64,000 bases of DNA from Neobacillus niacini NBRC 15566 (GTDB lineage Bacteria > Bacillota > Bacilli > Bacillales > Cytobacillaceae), in the NCBI RefSeq assembly GCF_001591505.1, contig NZ_BCVA01000003.1, forward strand, positions 124,001 through 188,000, in the 5' to 3' direction. The notes under the pieces are model-generated. The model made no database searches. It was given only the letters and a program-made list of their open reading frames with translations, and was not told the origin of the DNA. How positions within the stretch are numbered: position 1 is the first letter of the stretch; every line of letters starts with the position of its first letter. Position numbers and translations under genes: made by a program. Shown here piece after piece: positions 1 through 8,727 of this stretch.

Positions 1-392
1 ATGGAAACCTCTGTATTTGATTCTTGCGGATTCCGCTGAGGGATTTTGCTAATATCAAACACATGAAAAAACGGCGTCCCTTCTTGAAACACAATAAGCG
101 AACCTGAAAACAAAAGATTCACAAGTTCATCTATTTTTTTGATATGTTGGACGGGTGGGAGTATTTCGGAATGACTACGTGGTTCTTCGTTACTAATGCT
201 CAGTAGAATTCGGTTAAAATACTCATTTAATTGTGCTGAATCTAGCATTCCTTTGCAATAAAAGGCTTGCAGCATCTCGTCTATTTCATTTGTAATAAAC
301 TTTACATCGGCATAACGACCAAAAAAACTTTTTACCTCATCGCAAGTCAATGTTTCTTTTGCTAAAGATTCATTTAAATGTTCTGCGTTCAT
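1..392 (-). CDS. Spore germination protein, GerA family A subunit (N-terminal part; gene runs off the left edge)
   Basis: The leftward reading frame opens with ATG at 392 and is open to the window edge, giving about 130 residues beginning MNAEHLNESLAKETL. The end of the visible part (FQEGTPFFHVFDISKIPQR then NPQESNTE) matches the segment of GerA-family A subunits in which an Arg and a P-E-S/E-E-P element follow a short beta region. A subunits are inner-membrane parts of germinant receptors that trigger spore germination. The ATG overlaps the TGA of the preceding B-subunit gene (ATGA, 392-389), so the two are probably translationally coupled. Only the soluble N-terminal region is visible; the membrane part lies outside the window. 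Gene order B-A differs from the classical A-B-C order. The family call is by recognition of the sequence and by context. Confidence 0.75.
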   Translation of the reverse strand, partial: MNAEHLNESLAKETLTCDEVKSFFGRYADVKFITNEIDEMLQAFYCKGMLDSAQLNEYFNRILLSISNEEPRSHSEILPPVQHIKKIDELVNLLFSGSLIVFQEGTPFFHVFDISKIPQRNPQESNTEVS

Positions 393-1474
393 ATGCGCTC
401 AGATTCCTTTCTTGTAGGCAAGTGGCCAATGATTAAAAGCGCCAACGAAATCAGTACCGCACTTATTAAAGCCGTTGGATAAAAGTACCTTCCAACTATG
501 GTTTGCACCCATATATCACTTAATGGAATAATGGTGATTAATCCTAATAGAAGTGTAGAAACGGTAAACACATGTTTTTTGCTTGAAGCAGTTGGAAGGT
601 CCCTCACCATATCTGCAAGCAAGAAGAGTCCTAATGAAACCCGGATAAGTTCGCCGCTTAAAAATTGAAATACAGCTAAAAAGTCCACATGGGATATATA
701 TTCTCCCAACGTAATTAGCCGCCATTGCTCAAAAGCTGGGAATCGCATATCCGATGCAACCGCTGGTCCGAATGAAGACAAGGAACCCATGGTTGGCCCA
801 AGAATAAGACCAACTAAAATGGTGATAAGAATGAAAAGGTTAAGTAAGGTGAATGATTTTTTTACATGATGCTGAAGAAGTAAAAGAACAAGCAAATCTG
901 TGCTACCACCAAGTATAATGATGGTTCCTTTTACAACGGGGTGATAGCCATCCGCAAGAATCGGGAATAGATAAGAATAATCTTTACTTCTCATGGTAAA
1001 CAAAGCGACAAATATCCCGAGCACCCAAACAAATGGCAATAAGACAGCTGAAACATAGACAATCGATTTTAAACCACTATAGGCTGACCACGCACAAATC
1101 AGTAAAAATGGCAGCATGACAATAAACGCTGGTGTTCGAGGCAAAAAATAAATATTAATGGATTGAATTAAGTCATAGAAAGAAATGGCGCTGATCGCAA
1201 AAACATAGACCGTAAGGAGGCTGATGAAAAGCGCAGACATCGTCCTTCCTGCACGTCCTTTTATCCATTTAAATAGACTTAGGCGCTGTTGATTTTTTTT
1301 CATAATCAAAAAAAGGATAAATCCCCAAAACAGTAGGAAAACATAAGAAACCAAAACACATACCCATGCATCCCGTTTCCCGGTTGCCAGCAAATGAGGC
1401 ATGATGAGAACATGATTAGAAATCCCAATAAAAAGGATGAGAACAAATGATAATTGGGTCCGAGAAAAATGCAT
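389..1474 (-). CDS. GerAB/YndE-type spore germination permease (B subunit)
   Basis: The protein has about 361 residues from ATG 1474 and carries roughly ten hydrophobic segments, with the N-terminus MHFSRTQLSFVLILFIGISN typical of GerAB/spore permease (APC superfamily) proteins. B subunits bind the germinant amino acid or sugar in the spore inner membrane. The frame is open further upstream to 1552, but the GGTGGTG seven bases before ATG 1474 and family alignment favour the shorter start. It is first in a leftward operon followed, with a four-base overlap, by the A subunit. I did not identify a forespore (SigG) promoter with confidence. No lipoprotein C subunit is visible; it may lie to the left. 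Confidence 0.85.
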   Translation of the reverse strand: MHFSRTQLSFVLILFIGISNHVLIMPHLLATGKRDAWVCVLVSYVFLLFWGFILFLIMKKNQQRLSLFKWIKGRAGRTMSALFISLLTVYVFAISAISFYDLIQSINIYFLPRTPAFIVMLPFLLICAWSAYSGLKSIVYVSAVLLPFVWVLGIFVALFTMRSKDYSYLFPILADGYHPVVKGTIIILGGSTDLLVLLLLQHHVKKSFTLLNLFILITILVGLILGPTMGSLSSFGPAVASDMRFPAFEQWRLITLGEYISHVDFLAVFQFLSGELIRVSLGLFLLADMVRDLPTASSKKHVFTVSTLLLGLITIIPLSDIWVQTIVGRYFYPTALISAVLISLALLIIGHLPTRKESERI

Positions 1475-1633
1475 ATATACACCACCATAAATTCCACTGT
1501 AGTTAGGTTTTGTTAGTGCTTCCAAATTATGCATAAGAGTGCAGGAAGACAAAACTTCTGGACGCTGAGTTATAATATCTAACGAATAGGCAAATCAAAT
1601 GGCTCTATTTAGAATTAATAGAGGTGTGTTGTA

Positions 1634-2227
1634 ATGACAAACAGTGAAATGCATCCTAAGGTTAATGAGTATTTTAGTAAAGCTATTAAGTGGCGGGAAG
1701 AAATGGAAAAATTGAGAATGATCATTCTTGACTGTGGAATAACTGAAGAACTGAAATGGCGTCTACCATGTTACTTGTATCAAGAAAGTAACATCGTTAT
1801 AATACAAGATTTTAAAGAATATTGTGCGCTAATGTTTTTTAAAGGTGTTTTGTTAAATGACACCAAAGGTATTCTTATCAAACCGGGAGAGAATTCGCAA
1901 ACACAACGCCAGATTCGGTTTACTAACGTTAAAGAGATAGTTGAAATGGAACCGGTCTTGAAAGACTATATTATTGAAGCTATCGAAGTGGAGAAAGCAG
2001 GTTTGGAAGTGGATTATAAAAAAACTTCAGAATATACCATTCCGGAAGAATTGCAAACTAAATTCGCTGAAACCCCTGCATTGAAAACTGCTTTTGAAGC
2101 ATTGACACCGGGAAGGCAAAGAGCATACATTCTTTATTTTTCGCAAGCCAAACAATCCAAAACTCGAGAATCCAGGATAGAAAAATATATGCAGCAGATT
2201 CTCAATGGAAAGGGAATAAACGATTAG
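1634..2227 (+). CDS. YdeI-like DUF1801-family protein
   Basis: The 197-residue protein starts at ATG 1634 behind GAGGTG. The first ~110 residues have the DUF1801/YdhG fold signature (HPKVNEYFSKAIKWREEM, then a WRLPCYLY segment and a CALMFFKG segment), and the C-terminal part has TPGRQRAYILYFSQAKQSKTR, the element seen in B. subtilis YdeI-type proteins. These small proteins have been linked to iron chaperone-like or frataxin-like roles in Bacillus, but the biochemical function of this copy is not known. No signal peptide or membrane segment is seen. It stands alone between the divergent ger operon and a short-chain dehydrogenase gene 94 bases downstream on the same strand. Confidence 0.7.
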   Translation: MTNSEMHPKVNEYFSKAIKWREEMEKLRMIILDCGITEELKWRLPCYLYQESNIVIIQDFKEYCALMFFKGVLLNDTKGILIKPGENSQTQRQIRFTNVKEIVEMEPVLKDYIIEAIEVEKAGLEVDYKKTSEYTIPEELQTKFAETPALKTAFEALTPGRQRAYILYFSQAKQSKTRESRIEKYMQQILNGKGIND

Positions 2228-2321
2228 TTATATGTTACAGTTTAGAGCAAACTACCTTGTAACAAGTAAAGAATGCATACGATTATTGATCAATTACATA
2301 ACGTTTAGGCGAAAGAGGGAT

Positions 2322-3086
2322 ATGATGAAACTATCAGGGAATACAGTGCTCATTACGGGCGGGGCAGCAGGAATCGGGTTTGCATTTACCGAGAGATTCA
2401 TAAAAGAAGGCAATAAAGTCATTGTTTGCGGCCGACGTGAAGCAAAGCTCCAGGAAGCAAAGGATAAATACCCTGAACTGATTACACACGTATGTGATGT
2501 CACTAAAGAATCTGACCGGATTGCTTTGTTCGATTGGATAACGAGTGAGTACCCGGATGTGAACGTGCTTATAAACAATGCAGGCATTCAGCAGCGCTAC
2601 CATGTTCTTAAAACGAACGCGAAGGAAGATTGGACCTATTACAGTCAAGAAATAGCCTCCAACATCGAGGCGCCATTTCATTTTGCCATGCTATTTGCAC
2701 CGTACTTTGCCAATAAAGACTATGCTGCTATCCTTAATGTATCTTCAGGTTTAGCCTATACCCCAATGGCAATTGCACCTATTTATTCAGCTACAAAAGC
2801 GGCGGTTCATTCTTTTACCATGAGCTTACGGCATCAGCTTGAAGATACGTCCATTGAAGTGATCGAAATAGCGCCGCCTGCTGTTAATACCGATTTAGGC
2901 GGAGCGGGACTGCATACCTTTGGCACCCCTGTAGATGAATTTGCCGATGCGATATTTAAGGGCCTTGAAGCTGGAAAAACCGAAATTGGATACGCACGTG
3001 CTGAAAAAGCGATGAAGATGTCGCGAGATGAAATTGATGAGACTGTAAAGGTGATGTACGCCAATATGAAGAACACAATACTTTAA
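2322..3086 (+). CDS. DltE-like short-chain dehydrogenase/reductase
   Basis: This is a classical SDR oxidoreductase of about 254 residues. It has the NAD(P)-binding TGGAAGIG at residues 12-19, NNAG at 85-88 and the catalytic Ser142, Tyr155 and Lys159 (YSATK). The sequence resembles B. subtilis DltE-type oxidoreductases; the natural substrate is unknown. The frame is open from 2232, but AAAGAGG at 2312-2318 points to ATG 2322 (or 2325) and the family starts at MKLSGNTVLITGG. A clear intrinsic terminator follows at 3094. There are no dlt genes nearby, so a role in teichoic acid alanylation should not be assumed. Confidence 0.85.
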   Translation: MMKLSGNTVLITGGAAGIGFAFTERFIKEGNKVIVCGRREAKLQEAKDKYPELITHVCDVTKESDRIALFDWITSEYPDVNVLINNAGIQQRYHVLKTNAKEDWTYYSQEIASNIEAPFHFAMLFAPYFANKDYAAILNVSSGLAYTPMAIAPIYSATKAAVHSFTMSLRHQLEDTSIEVIEIAPPAVNTDLGGAGLHTFGTPVDEFADAIFKGLEAGKTEIGYARAEKAMKMSRDEIDETVKVMYANMKNTIL

Positions 3087-3093
3087 TAATATT

Positions 3094-3125
3094 AGGAGCT
3101 ACCCATGAGAGTAGCTCCTTTTTGT
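3094..3125 (+). terminator. Intrinsic terminator after the SDR gene
   Basis: AGGAGCTAC (3094-3102) pairs perfectly with GTAGCTCCT (3111-3119) around an eight-base loop and is followed by a T-rich tail. It lies eight bases after the SDR stop codon. Confidence 0.85.
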
Positions 3126-3194
3126 TTTATTTAACCAATTATTTTATTTTTAGGTTGTGCATTTAATTTCGAATACATGAAATGGAAGGAAATG

Positions 3195-4340
3195 CTATTT
3201 ATATCCTTTTGAGATAGAATGCCAAACACTATTAGCTATGTTCACCAGATGTTTAATCTTGTTCCATTGATCTTCTTCTGTTATAAGATTTCCTTCTTCT
3301 GTACTAGCAAAACCACATTGCGGGCTTAATGCTAGGTTTTCTAAAGGAATAGACTGGCATGCTTCCTCGATCCTGGCTTTAATGGTGTCAGGATTTTCTA
3401 GTTCCGGCAATTTAGAGGTAATTAATCCTAGAACAACAGTCATGTCAGGTCGTTTAAAGCTTTTTAATGGTTCAAAATCACCAGAGCGTTGATCATCATA
3501 TTCTAAGAACAGTCCATCCACATTTAATTCAGCAAAAATCGCATCAGAAATCTGGTCATATCCACCACTTGTAATGTAGGTGGATTTAAAGTTTCCACGG
3601 CAGATATGCATGGTAATTAACAAATCATCCGGTTTGTCCGCAATCACGTCGTTGATACAAGATACTCTAGTTTTAATAATATCTTGTACGTCCATGCCTT
3701 CTTTTCCAACCACTGCCGAAATCCGTTCTTCCGAGACAAAATCAATCCAAGACGTGTCATCTAATTGCAAGTAACGACAGCCTGCATCATAGAATGCTTG
3801 AATCGCCTTTCTGTAAGCAGCAACAGTATCGTTATAAAACGCCTCTTTATTGCCGTTATAATACTCATCACCTTGAATTCTAGTGAAAAGCATATTTGGG
3901 CTAGGAATCGAGAACTTCGCTATTTGGCTTCCATCCCCATATTTTTCTACCACTTCTTTTAAAAATTGAAAGTGTTCAATCATATAGTGGTGATTGAAGT
4001 CGACCTTACCAATTACTTTAATTGCATTATTCCTTGTTTTCGCGCCTTTGAAGGCACTAACATATTGGCTTTCAAAGAATTCAACGCCTTTTAGACCGGC
4101 TAAAAAATCCAAATGCCACCATGAGCGTCTAAACTCGCCATCTGTGATGGATTTAAGACCTGCCTCTATTTGTTTTTGTACCAACTTCTCAATTTCTGTA
4201 TCCTCTACTTCCTTTAGGGCTCCTCTATCAATCTCACCGTTTGCAAAAGCCTTTCTCGCTGCTTTAATCGGTTCTGTTCGAAGGAAACTCCCTACATGAT
4301 CGGCTTTAAACGGAGCTTTAACTAGTGTTTTTGTCATCAT
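3195..4340 (-). CDS. yxjG: MetE C-terminal-like (YxjG/YxjH-type) cobalamin-independent methionine synthase homologue
   Basis: The 381-residue protein matches the C-terminal catalytic half of cobalamin-independent methionine synthase and lacks the N-terminal half, as in B. subtilis YxjG/YxjH. The zinc ligands are present: His245 and Cys247 (MHICRGN), Glu280 (LFLEYDD) and Cys342 (SPQCGF). It probably transfers a methyl group to homocysteine, although the methyl donor of the short family is less certain than for full MetE. Start ATG 4340 (or 4337) follows AGAGGG. The leader between 4341 and 4518 is a SAM-I riboswitch with a terminator, so expression should fall when S-adenosylmethionine is abundant. 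Confidence 0.9.
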   Translation of the reverse strand: MMTKTLVKAPFKADHVGSFLRTEPIKAARKAFANGEIDRGALKEVEDTEIEKLVQKQIEAGLKSITDGEFRRSWWHLDFLAGLKGVEFFESQYVSAFKGAKTRNNAIKVIGKVDFNHHYMIEHFQFLKEVVEKYGDGSQIAKFSIPSPNMLFTRIQGDEYYNGNKEAFYNDTVAAYRKAIQAFYDAGCRYLQLDDTSWIDFVSEERISAVVGKEGMDVQDIIKTRVSCINDVIADKPDDLLITMHICRGNFKSTYITSGGYDQISDAIFAELNVDGLFLEYDDQRSGDFEPLKSFKRPDMTVVLGLITSKLPELENPDTIKARIEEACQSIPLENLALSPQCGFASTEEGNLITEEDQWNKIKHLVNIANSVWHSISKGYK

Positions 4341-4362
4341 TCTTACCCTCTTTCTGAATTAT

Positions 4363-4395
4363 AAAAAAACCCTCTTCTTTAAAATAAGAAGAGGG
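4363..4395 (-). terminator. Riboswitch-controlled terminator of the yxjG leader
   Basis: Reading leftward, AAGAAGAGG-type strands (4386-4394 with 4371-4379) form a nine-pair stem followed by seven U residues (4369-4363). It sits just downstream of the S-box aptamer, where the OFF-state terminator is expected. Part of the P1 3' strand repeats the same AAGAAGAG sequence, which allows mutually exclusive pairing. Confidence 0.9.
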
Positions 4396-4413
4396 GGAAG
4401 TCCATAACTAAAT

Positions 4414-4518
4414 CTCTTCTTATCTTCAAGTAATCACTACTGGAATTGGCACAGTACTATTGATAAGTCTGCTGCCGAGGCTTCTCAGGGCCAGTCCCTC
4501 CGCCTCTCTTGATAAGAG
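4414..4518 (-). promoter_or_regulatory. SAM-I (S-box) riboswitch aptamer upstream of yxjG
   Basis: Reading leftward from 4518 the RNA has the S-box hallmarks in order: P1 5' strand CTCTTATC, AGAGAGGCGGAGGGACTGG, CCC then TGAGAAGCC, the CGGCAGC element, a GTGCCAATTCCA segment, and the P1 3' strand GATAAGAAGAG (4424-4414). A terminator hairpin with a U-run follows at 4395-4363. The class binds S-adenosylmethionine and prevents read-through in excess ligand. Family conservation here is strong enough to call without a covariance search. Confidence 0.95.
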
Positions 4519-4544
4519 TATTCTCGTATATTTAATTATCTGTA

Positions 4545-4573
4545 AAGTTACACGTATATAGATAATCTGTCAA
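4545..4573 (-). promoter_or_regulatory. Possible SigA promoter of the yxjG riboswitch transcript
   Basis: On the minus strand a perfect TTGACA (4573-4568) lies 17 bases before TAACTT (4550-4545), about 27 bases ahead of the aptamer. The -35 is convincing; the -10 is a poor match. Confidence 0.4.
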
Positions 4574-4604
4574 CAAATAACTTTTACGATATCGCTTTCA
4601 TTTC

Positions 4605-4650
4605 AAAGTACGAACAAAATTATAATTTTTTTAAACATCGTTCGTGTATT
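4605..4650 (+). promoter_or_regulatory. PurR-box pair upstream of purT
   Basis: Two inverted PurBox-like sites are present: one around 4605-4618 with CGAAC at 4611-4615, and one on the opposite strand around 4637-4650 with GTTCG at 4640-4644. Each CGAAC core has A/T-rich flanks and the pair is separated by about 18 bases. This is the arrangement bound by the Bacillus purine repressor PurR, relieved by PRPP. The pair lies immediately upstream of the -35 element of the purT promoter. Confidence 0.75.
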
Positions 4651-4665
4651 GATAAAAATAGATGC

Positions 4666-4694
4666 TTGTAATCGGAAAAAATATAGGGTATTAT
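4666..4694 (+). promoter_or_regulatory. SigA promoter of purT
   Basis: TTGTAA (4666-4671) and TATTAT (4689-4694) are separated by 17 bases and lie about 32 bases ahead of the purT start. The PurR-box pair is directly upstream. Confidence 0.65.
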
Positions 4695-4726
4695 AAGCAA
4701 AAGACAAACGATAGGGGTTGTATTTG

Positions 4727-5896
4727 GTGTTTGGTACCAAAAAAAAAAAGATAATGTTACTTGGATCAGGTGAACTTGGAAAAGAGACGATTATTGAGGC
4801 ACAGCGAATAGGACTTGAGACCATTGCGGTTGACCGTTATGAAAATGCTCCAGCTATGCAGGTGGCTCATCGTTCTTATGTGGTGGACATGCTTGATGGA
4901 GAAGAACTTCGTAGAGTGATAGAACGAGAGAAACCAGATTTAGTGGTTCCAGAAATTGAGGCGATTGCAACGGAAACACTAGTGGAACTTGAGGATGAAG
5001 GATTTCATATCGTACCGACAGCGAATGCCGTGAACTTAACAATGGATAGAGAAGGAATCCGCCGATTGGCGAGCGAGGAACTAGGGCTCCCTACAGCGAA
5101 GTACGCCTTTGCAGACACACTTTACGAACTTAGGAATGCCGTCCAGAAAATTGGGACACCTTGCGTTATAAAACCGATTATGAGTTCTTCTGGAAAAGGG
5201 CAAACGATTTGCCGGTCCATCGAGGATGCAGAATTGTCTTGGAATGAGGCAATGGCAGGTGGTAGAGGGAAGAAAGCGCGAATGATTGTGGAGGAATTTA
5301 TCCATTTTGAATCTGAAATCACGTTGTTAACTGTACGCTCCTCTTCCGGAACAACTTTTTGTGCACCTATTGGACACCTGCAAAAAGATGGTGACTATAT
5401 TGAATCCTGGCAGCCGCATGACATGTCAGAGGCGCAAATCCAAGAGGCAAAGGATATCGCCAAAAAAATCACCGATGCGCTTGGCGGGTACGGAGTTTTT
5501 GGAGTGGAATTATTTCTTTCCACACAAGGTGTCTATTTTAGTGAAGTGTCCCCACGGCCGCATGACACGGGGATGGTTACAATGGTTACACAAGATTTAT
5601 CAGAGTTTGCCTTACATGTAAGGGCGATTTTAGGTTATCCCATTCCAAAAGTTCAGCTAGTCAAATCAGGTGCAAGTCATACGATTAAGGCCACAAACGA
5701 AAGTAAGAACTACCACCTATCTGGTATTGCAGACAGCTTAGCGGTTCCTCATACACAGGTTCGTGTATTTGGAAAACCGGAAACAAAAGTGGGACGACGG
5801 ATGGCGGTTGTGTTAAGCAACGGTGCATCTGTGAATGAGGCTAAAGAACGAGCAGAGACAGCAGCTTCTAAATTAATGTTAACCTATGAAGATTAA
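4727..5896 (+). CDS. purT: Formate-dependent phosphoribosylglycinamide formyltransferase 2
   Basis: PurT uses formate, ATP and GAR to make formyl-GAR in purine synthesis, replacing the folate-dependent PurN step. The protein of about 389 residues has the N-terminal [13 protein letters not shown] motif, VVPEIEAI in the GAR/formate site region, an ATP-grasp domain ([35 protein letters not shown]) and the family's usual length. The frame is open from TTG 4718, but AGGGG at 4713-4717 fits a start at GTG 4727 (nine-base spacing) or TTG 4724; I chose 4727 because the family begins with an FG-K-rich segment. An MFS carrier gene follows after 47 bases with no terminator between, so the two may be cotranscribed. 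Confidence 0.93.
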   Translation: MFGTKKKKIMLLGSGELGKETIIEAQRIGLETIAVDRYENAPAMQVAHRSYVVDMLDGEELRRVIEREKPDLVVPEIEAIATETLVELEDEGFHIVPTANAVNLTMDREGIRRLASEELGLPTAKYAFADTLYELRNAVQKIGTPCVIKPIMSSSGKGQTICRSIEDAELSWNEAMAGGRGKKARMIVEEFIHFESEITLLTVRSSSGTTFCAPIGHLQKDGDYIESWQPHDMSEAQIQEAKDIAKKITDALGGYGVFGVELFLSTQGVYFSEVSPRPHDTGMVTMVTQDLSEFALHVRAILGYPIPKVQLVKSGASHTIKATNESKNYHLSGIADSLAVPHTQVRVFGKPETKVGRRMAVVLSNGASVNEAKERAETAASKLMLTYED

Positions 5897-5943
5897 CCCA
5901 TTATGATCAACGAGATTATACAATTTGGAAAGAGGATGGTTGA

Positions 5944-7215
5944 ATGCATACAAAAAATCGTTGGTTAATCGCCTTATCGGCGGTTGGCATACATATTTCG
6001 ATTGGTTCGGTTTACGCTTGGAGTGTTTTTACAAAACCCATGCAACAAGAAATGGGATGGGGGTTAAAGCAAATATCCTTCACCTTTAGCTTGGCTATTC
6101 TTTTCTTAGGATTATCTGCAGCCTTTTTAGGACATTTTGTCGAGAAGTTTGGTCCAAGAGCAGCTGGAACATTAAGCGCTGTGTTTTTTGGAGTTGGAGT
6201 TGCAGGGGCAGGTTTTGCGATTCAAGTTGAATCACTGCTGTTACTCTATTTATTTTATGGAATGATCGCTGGAATTGGGTTGGGAGTGGGATACATTACT
6301 CCTGTTTCTACGTTGGTAAAGTGGTTCCCTGACAGAAGAGGTCTTGCAACAGGACTCGCGATTATGGGATTTGGATTTGCTTCCATGATCAGCAGTCCGA
6401 TAATGAATCATTTAATCGTGAACTATGGGATTTCTAACACTTTCTATATACTGGGAGCGGCTTACTTCATTATTATCTTTTGTTCGGCTCAATATCTTGC
6501 ACCGCCAAAAGAGGGGTGGTTGCCGAAGGATATTAAGGCAGCAGGACAAAAATCAGGCGGTATGAAAGTAAAAGAGGATTTGCGTCAGTTAACCGCCAAT
6601 GAGGCAGTCAGAACAAGACAATTTTGGGCTTTATGGTTGATGTTATTTATCAATGTTACATGTGGTATTGCGATTCTTTCGGTTGCATCACCGATGGCGC
6701 AAGAGCTAGTGGGTATGACAGCAACTGGAGCAGCAACAATGGTTGGAATCATGGGGTTATTTAACGGAGGGGGTAGAATTGTTTGGGCTACCATTTCTGA
6801 TTACATCGGAAGACCAAATGTCTACACACTCTTCTTTGCTTTTCAAATTGTCGCCTTTTTCATGCTTCCAAATATAACAGTAGGGATACTATTTTCGATT
6901 ATCGTTTATATGATTATGACCTGTTATGGAGGAGGTTTTTCCTCAATACCAGCTTATATCGGCGATTTGTTTGGTACCAAGCAGCTTGGAGCCATCCATG
7001 GATATATTTTGACAGCATGGGCAGCAGCTGGTCTAGCAGGACCAATATTTGTATCATGGGTCAGAGAAACTACAGGCAGTTATCAAGGCACATTAGTCAT
7101 TTTTTCGGGAATCTTTATTGTCGCGCTAACGGTTTCACTCCTTATACGTCTTGATATCAGGAAAATAAGGGCTATGAGCGAAAATCAAATGATGAAAAAT
7201 GTGGAAAATCTTTAG
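5944..7215 (+). CDS. OxlT-family MFS antiporter (oxalate/formate or lactate antiporter-like)
   Basis: The 423-residue protein has twelve predicted membrane segments and the OxlT-subfamily opening (IHISIGSVYAWSVFTKPMQ). It also has GWGLKQISFTF, the GLGVGYITPVSTLVKWFPDR loop and GFGFASMI. Members exchange small carboxylates such as oxalate, formate or lactate; the substrate here cannot be read from sequence. Its position behind purT, a formate-using enzyme, makes a formate-related substrate attractive but this is inference. Start ATG 5944 follows AAAGAGG. An intrinsic terminator lies at 7235. Confidence 0.85.
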   Translation: MHTKNRWLIALSAVGIHISIGSVYAWSVFTKPMQQEMGWGLKQISFTFSLAILFLGLSAAFLGHFVEKFGPRAAGTLSAVFFGVGVAGAGFAIQVESLLLLYLFYGMIAGIGLGVGYITPVSTLVKWFPDRRGLATGLAIMGFGFASMISSPIMNHLIVNYGISNTFYILGAAYFIIIFCSAQYLAPPKEGWLPKDIKAAGQKSGGMKVKEDLRQLTANEAVRTRQFWALWLMLFINVTCGIAILSVASPMAQELVGMTATGAATMVGIMGLFNGGGRIVWATISDYIGRPNVYTLFFAFQIVAFFMLPNITVGILFSIIVYMIMTCYGGGFSSIPAYIGDLFGTKQLGAIHGYILTAWAAAGLAGPIFVSWVRETTGSYQGTLVIFSGIFIVALTVSLLIRLDIRKIRAMSENQMMKNVENL

Positions 7216-7234
7216 ATTAAAATAGAATGAGAAT

Positions 7235-7257
7235 AGCTGCCGATTGGCAGCTTTTTA
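7235..7257 (+). terminator. Intrinsic terminator after the OxlT-like gene
   Basis: AGCTGCC (7235-7241) and GGCAGCT (7246-7252) form a seven-pair stem with a GATT loop, followed by a short T-run. Confidence 0.85.
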
Positions 7258-7304
7258 TGTAGATTAAGGTGTAGGATCTCAAATATCCTGTGTCATTCCA
7301 AGCT

Positions 7305-7715
7305 CTATTTACTAATAATAATGGATAACTTGTAGTTAACATATTTGTTTAAGCGTACTAAAAATGCATCTAATACCTCATTGGAAGGAAATTTGCATTC
7401 TAATAGATAACAGCTATCTCCGCCGATTTTGTAGTTGTTAATTACGTATGGTTCCTGTGTTTTAATAAAAGATAAATAAGGTTCATGATGAGTGCTTTTT
7501 GTAAAGATGCTTATCATTGCGTGAACAACATACCCTAATTTTATTTGATTGATTTTAATGGTATATCCCTCTATAATTCCGCTATCCTCTAACTTTGCCA
7601 CTCTTGCTGAAGTTGCTTGTCCAGTTAAATGGACTTTCTCACCCAACTCCTTCATTGTAATACGACTGTTTTTAGAAAGTTCATCTAATATACGTATGTC
7701 GGTAGGATCTAACAT
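7305..7715 (-). CDS. Lrp/AsnC-family transcriptional regulator
   Basis: The 136-residue protein has the N-terminal winged helix of the family (LDPTDIRILDELSKNSRIT, then a KLEDSGIIEGYTIKI wing) and a C-terminal RAM/ligand-binding domain (GGDSCYLLECKFPS). Such proteins sense amino acids or related metabolites and often control a divergent gene. It is transcribed away from an MBL-fold hydrolase gene starting at 7833, with 117 bases between, so that gene is the likely target. The effector is unknown. Confidence 0.9.
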   Translation of the reverse strand: MLDPTDIRILDELSKNSRITMKELGEKVHLTGQATSARVAKLEDSGIIEGYTIKINQIKLGYVVHAMISIFTKSTHHEPYLSFIKTQEPYVINNYKIGGDSCYLLECKFPSNEVLDAFLVRLNKYVNYKLSIIISK

Positions 7716-7832
7716 TTATTCAACTCCTTTCATTAATCAAGTAAAAACGGCCAAAGACTTGATTTAATCTATGTAACTGTTTATGGAGATAGTATAAACT
7801 ACATCTAGATTATAGAAAAGGAGTTAAAAAAC

Positions 7833-8594
7833 ATGAATATACAACTAATTCGAAATGCTACCCTTGTTGTCCACTATGCGGGGAAAAAGTTTTTAATAGA
7901 TCCATTTTTAGCAGAGAAGGGGACGTACCCACCTTTTCCTAATTCATTAAGACAAAATCAAAAAAATCCTTTAGTCAGCTTACCAACATCGATTGATAAC
8001 GTTCTTAAAAATATAGATGCAGTCATTGTTACGCATCTTCATTTAGACCATTGGGATGACGCGGCTAAAGAGGTGTTGCCAAAAGATATAAAAATGTTTG
8101 TTCAGAATCAAGAAGATGCCAAAGCAGTTCGAAACGATGGTTTTCAAAATGTAGAAGTTTTACATGAAGGTACAGTTTTTGAGGATATTAGGTTGATTAA
8201 AACATTAGGCGAGCATGGAAGAGGAGAAATCTTAAAACTTGCTGGTGAAGTGTGTGGCGTTGTTTTTAAACATCAAAATGAGAAAACTTTATATGTAGCA
8301 GGAGATACAGTTTGGTATGGACCTGTTCTAGAAGTAATTGAAACTCACAAGCCAGAAATTATTGTTGTCAATGGCGGCGATAATCAATTTCTACAAGGCG
8401 GCTCTCTCGTGATGGGGAAAGAGGATATCTTTGAAGTCTGTAATGCTGCCCCGAACGCGATGATTATATCTGTCCATATGGAAGCTGTAAATCATTGGAC
8501 TTTATCGAGAGAAGAACTAAAAAGCTTTATTAAAGAAAAAGACATTTCTTCAAATATTTTAGTTCCAGATGACGGGGAATCATACTCATTTTAA
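7833..8594 (+). CDS. Metallo-beta-lactamase-fold hydrolase (UlaG-like)
   Basis: The 253-residue protein carries the metal site HLHLDH (His68, His70, Asp72, His73), an AGDT element for the bridging Asp, and a later conserved His (SVHMEAVNHW). The short N-terminal part (NIQLIRNATLVVHYAGKKF, then LIDP) is typical of the UlaG-like branch of the superfamily. Substrate unknown. Start ATG 7833 follows AAAAGGAG. The divergent Lrp regulator is probably its control gene. No signal peptide is seen, so it is cytoplasmic. Confidence 0.85.
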   Translation: MNIQLIRNATLVVHYAGKKFLIDPFLAEKGTYPPFPNSLRQNQKNPLVSLPTSIDNVLKNIDAVIVTHLHLDHWDDAAKEVLPKDIKMFVQNQEDAKAVRNDGFQNVEVLHEGTVFEDIRLIKTLGEHGRGEILKLAGEVCGVVFKHQNEKTLYVAGDTVWYGPVLEVIETHKPEIIVVNGGDNQFLQGGSLVMGKEDIFEVCNAAPNAMIISVHMEAVNHWTLSREELKSFIKEKDISSNILVPDDGESYSF

Positions 8595-8727
8595 GTTAAG
8601 TAACGGAGAGTGATCTAAACCAATACACATAGCTAAAGGAACACTTGTAAGACACTAAGTCAAATCACGTGTAAAATACTCGCACAACTCCTATACTATA
8701 TGTGAATAACGAATTGGAGGGACTAGG

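Noticed and set aside
2294..2681. Overlapping minus-strand frames of 97 and 115 codons opposite the SDR gene
   Set aside because: They are antisense shadows of a conserved gene, with no family resemblance. The same holds for the other frames opposite known genes.
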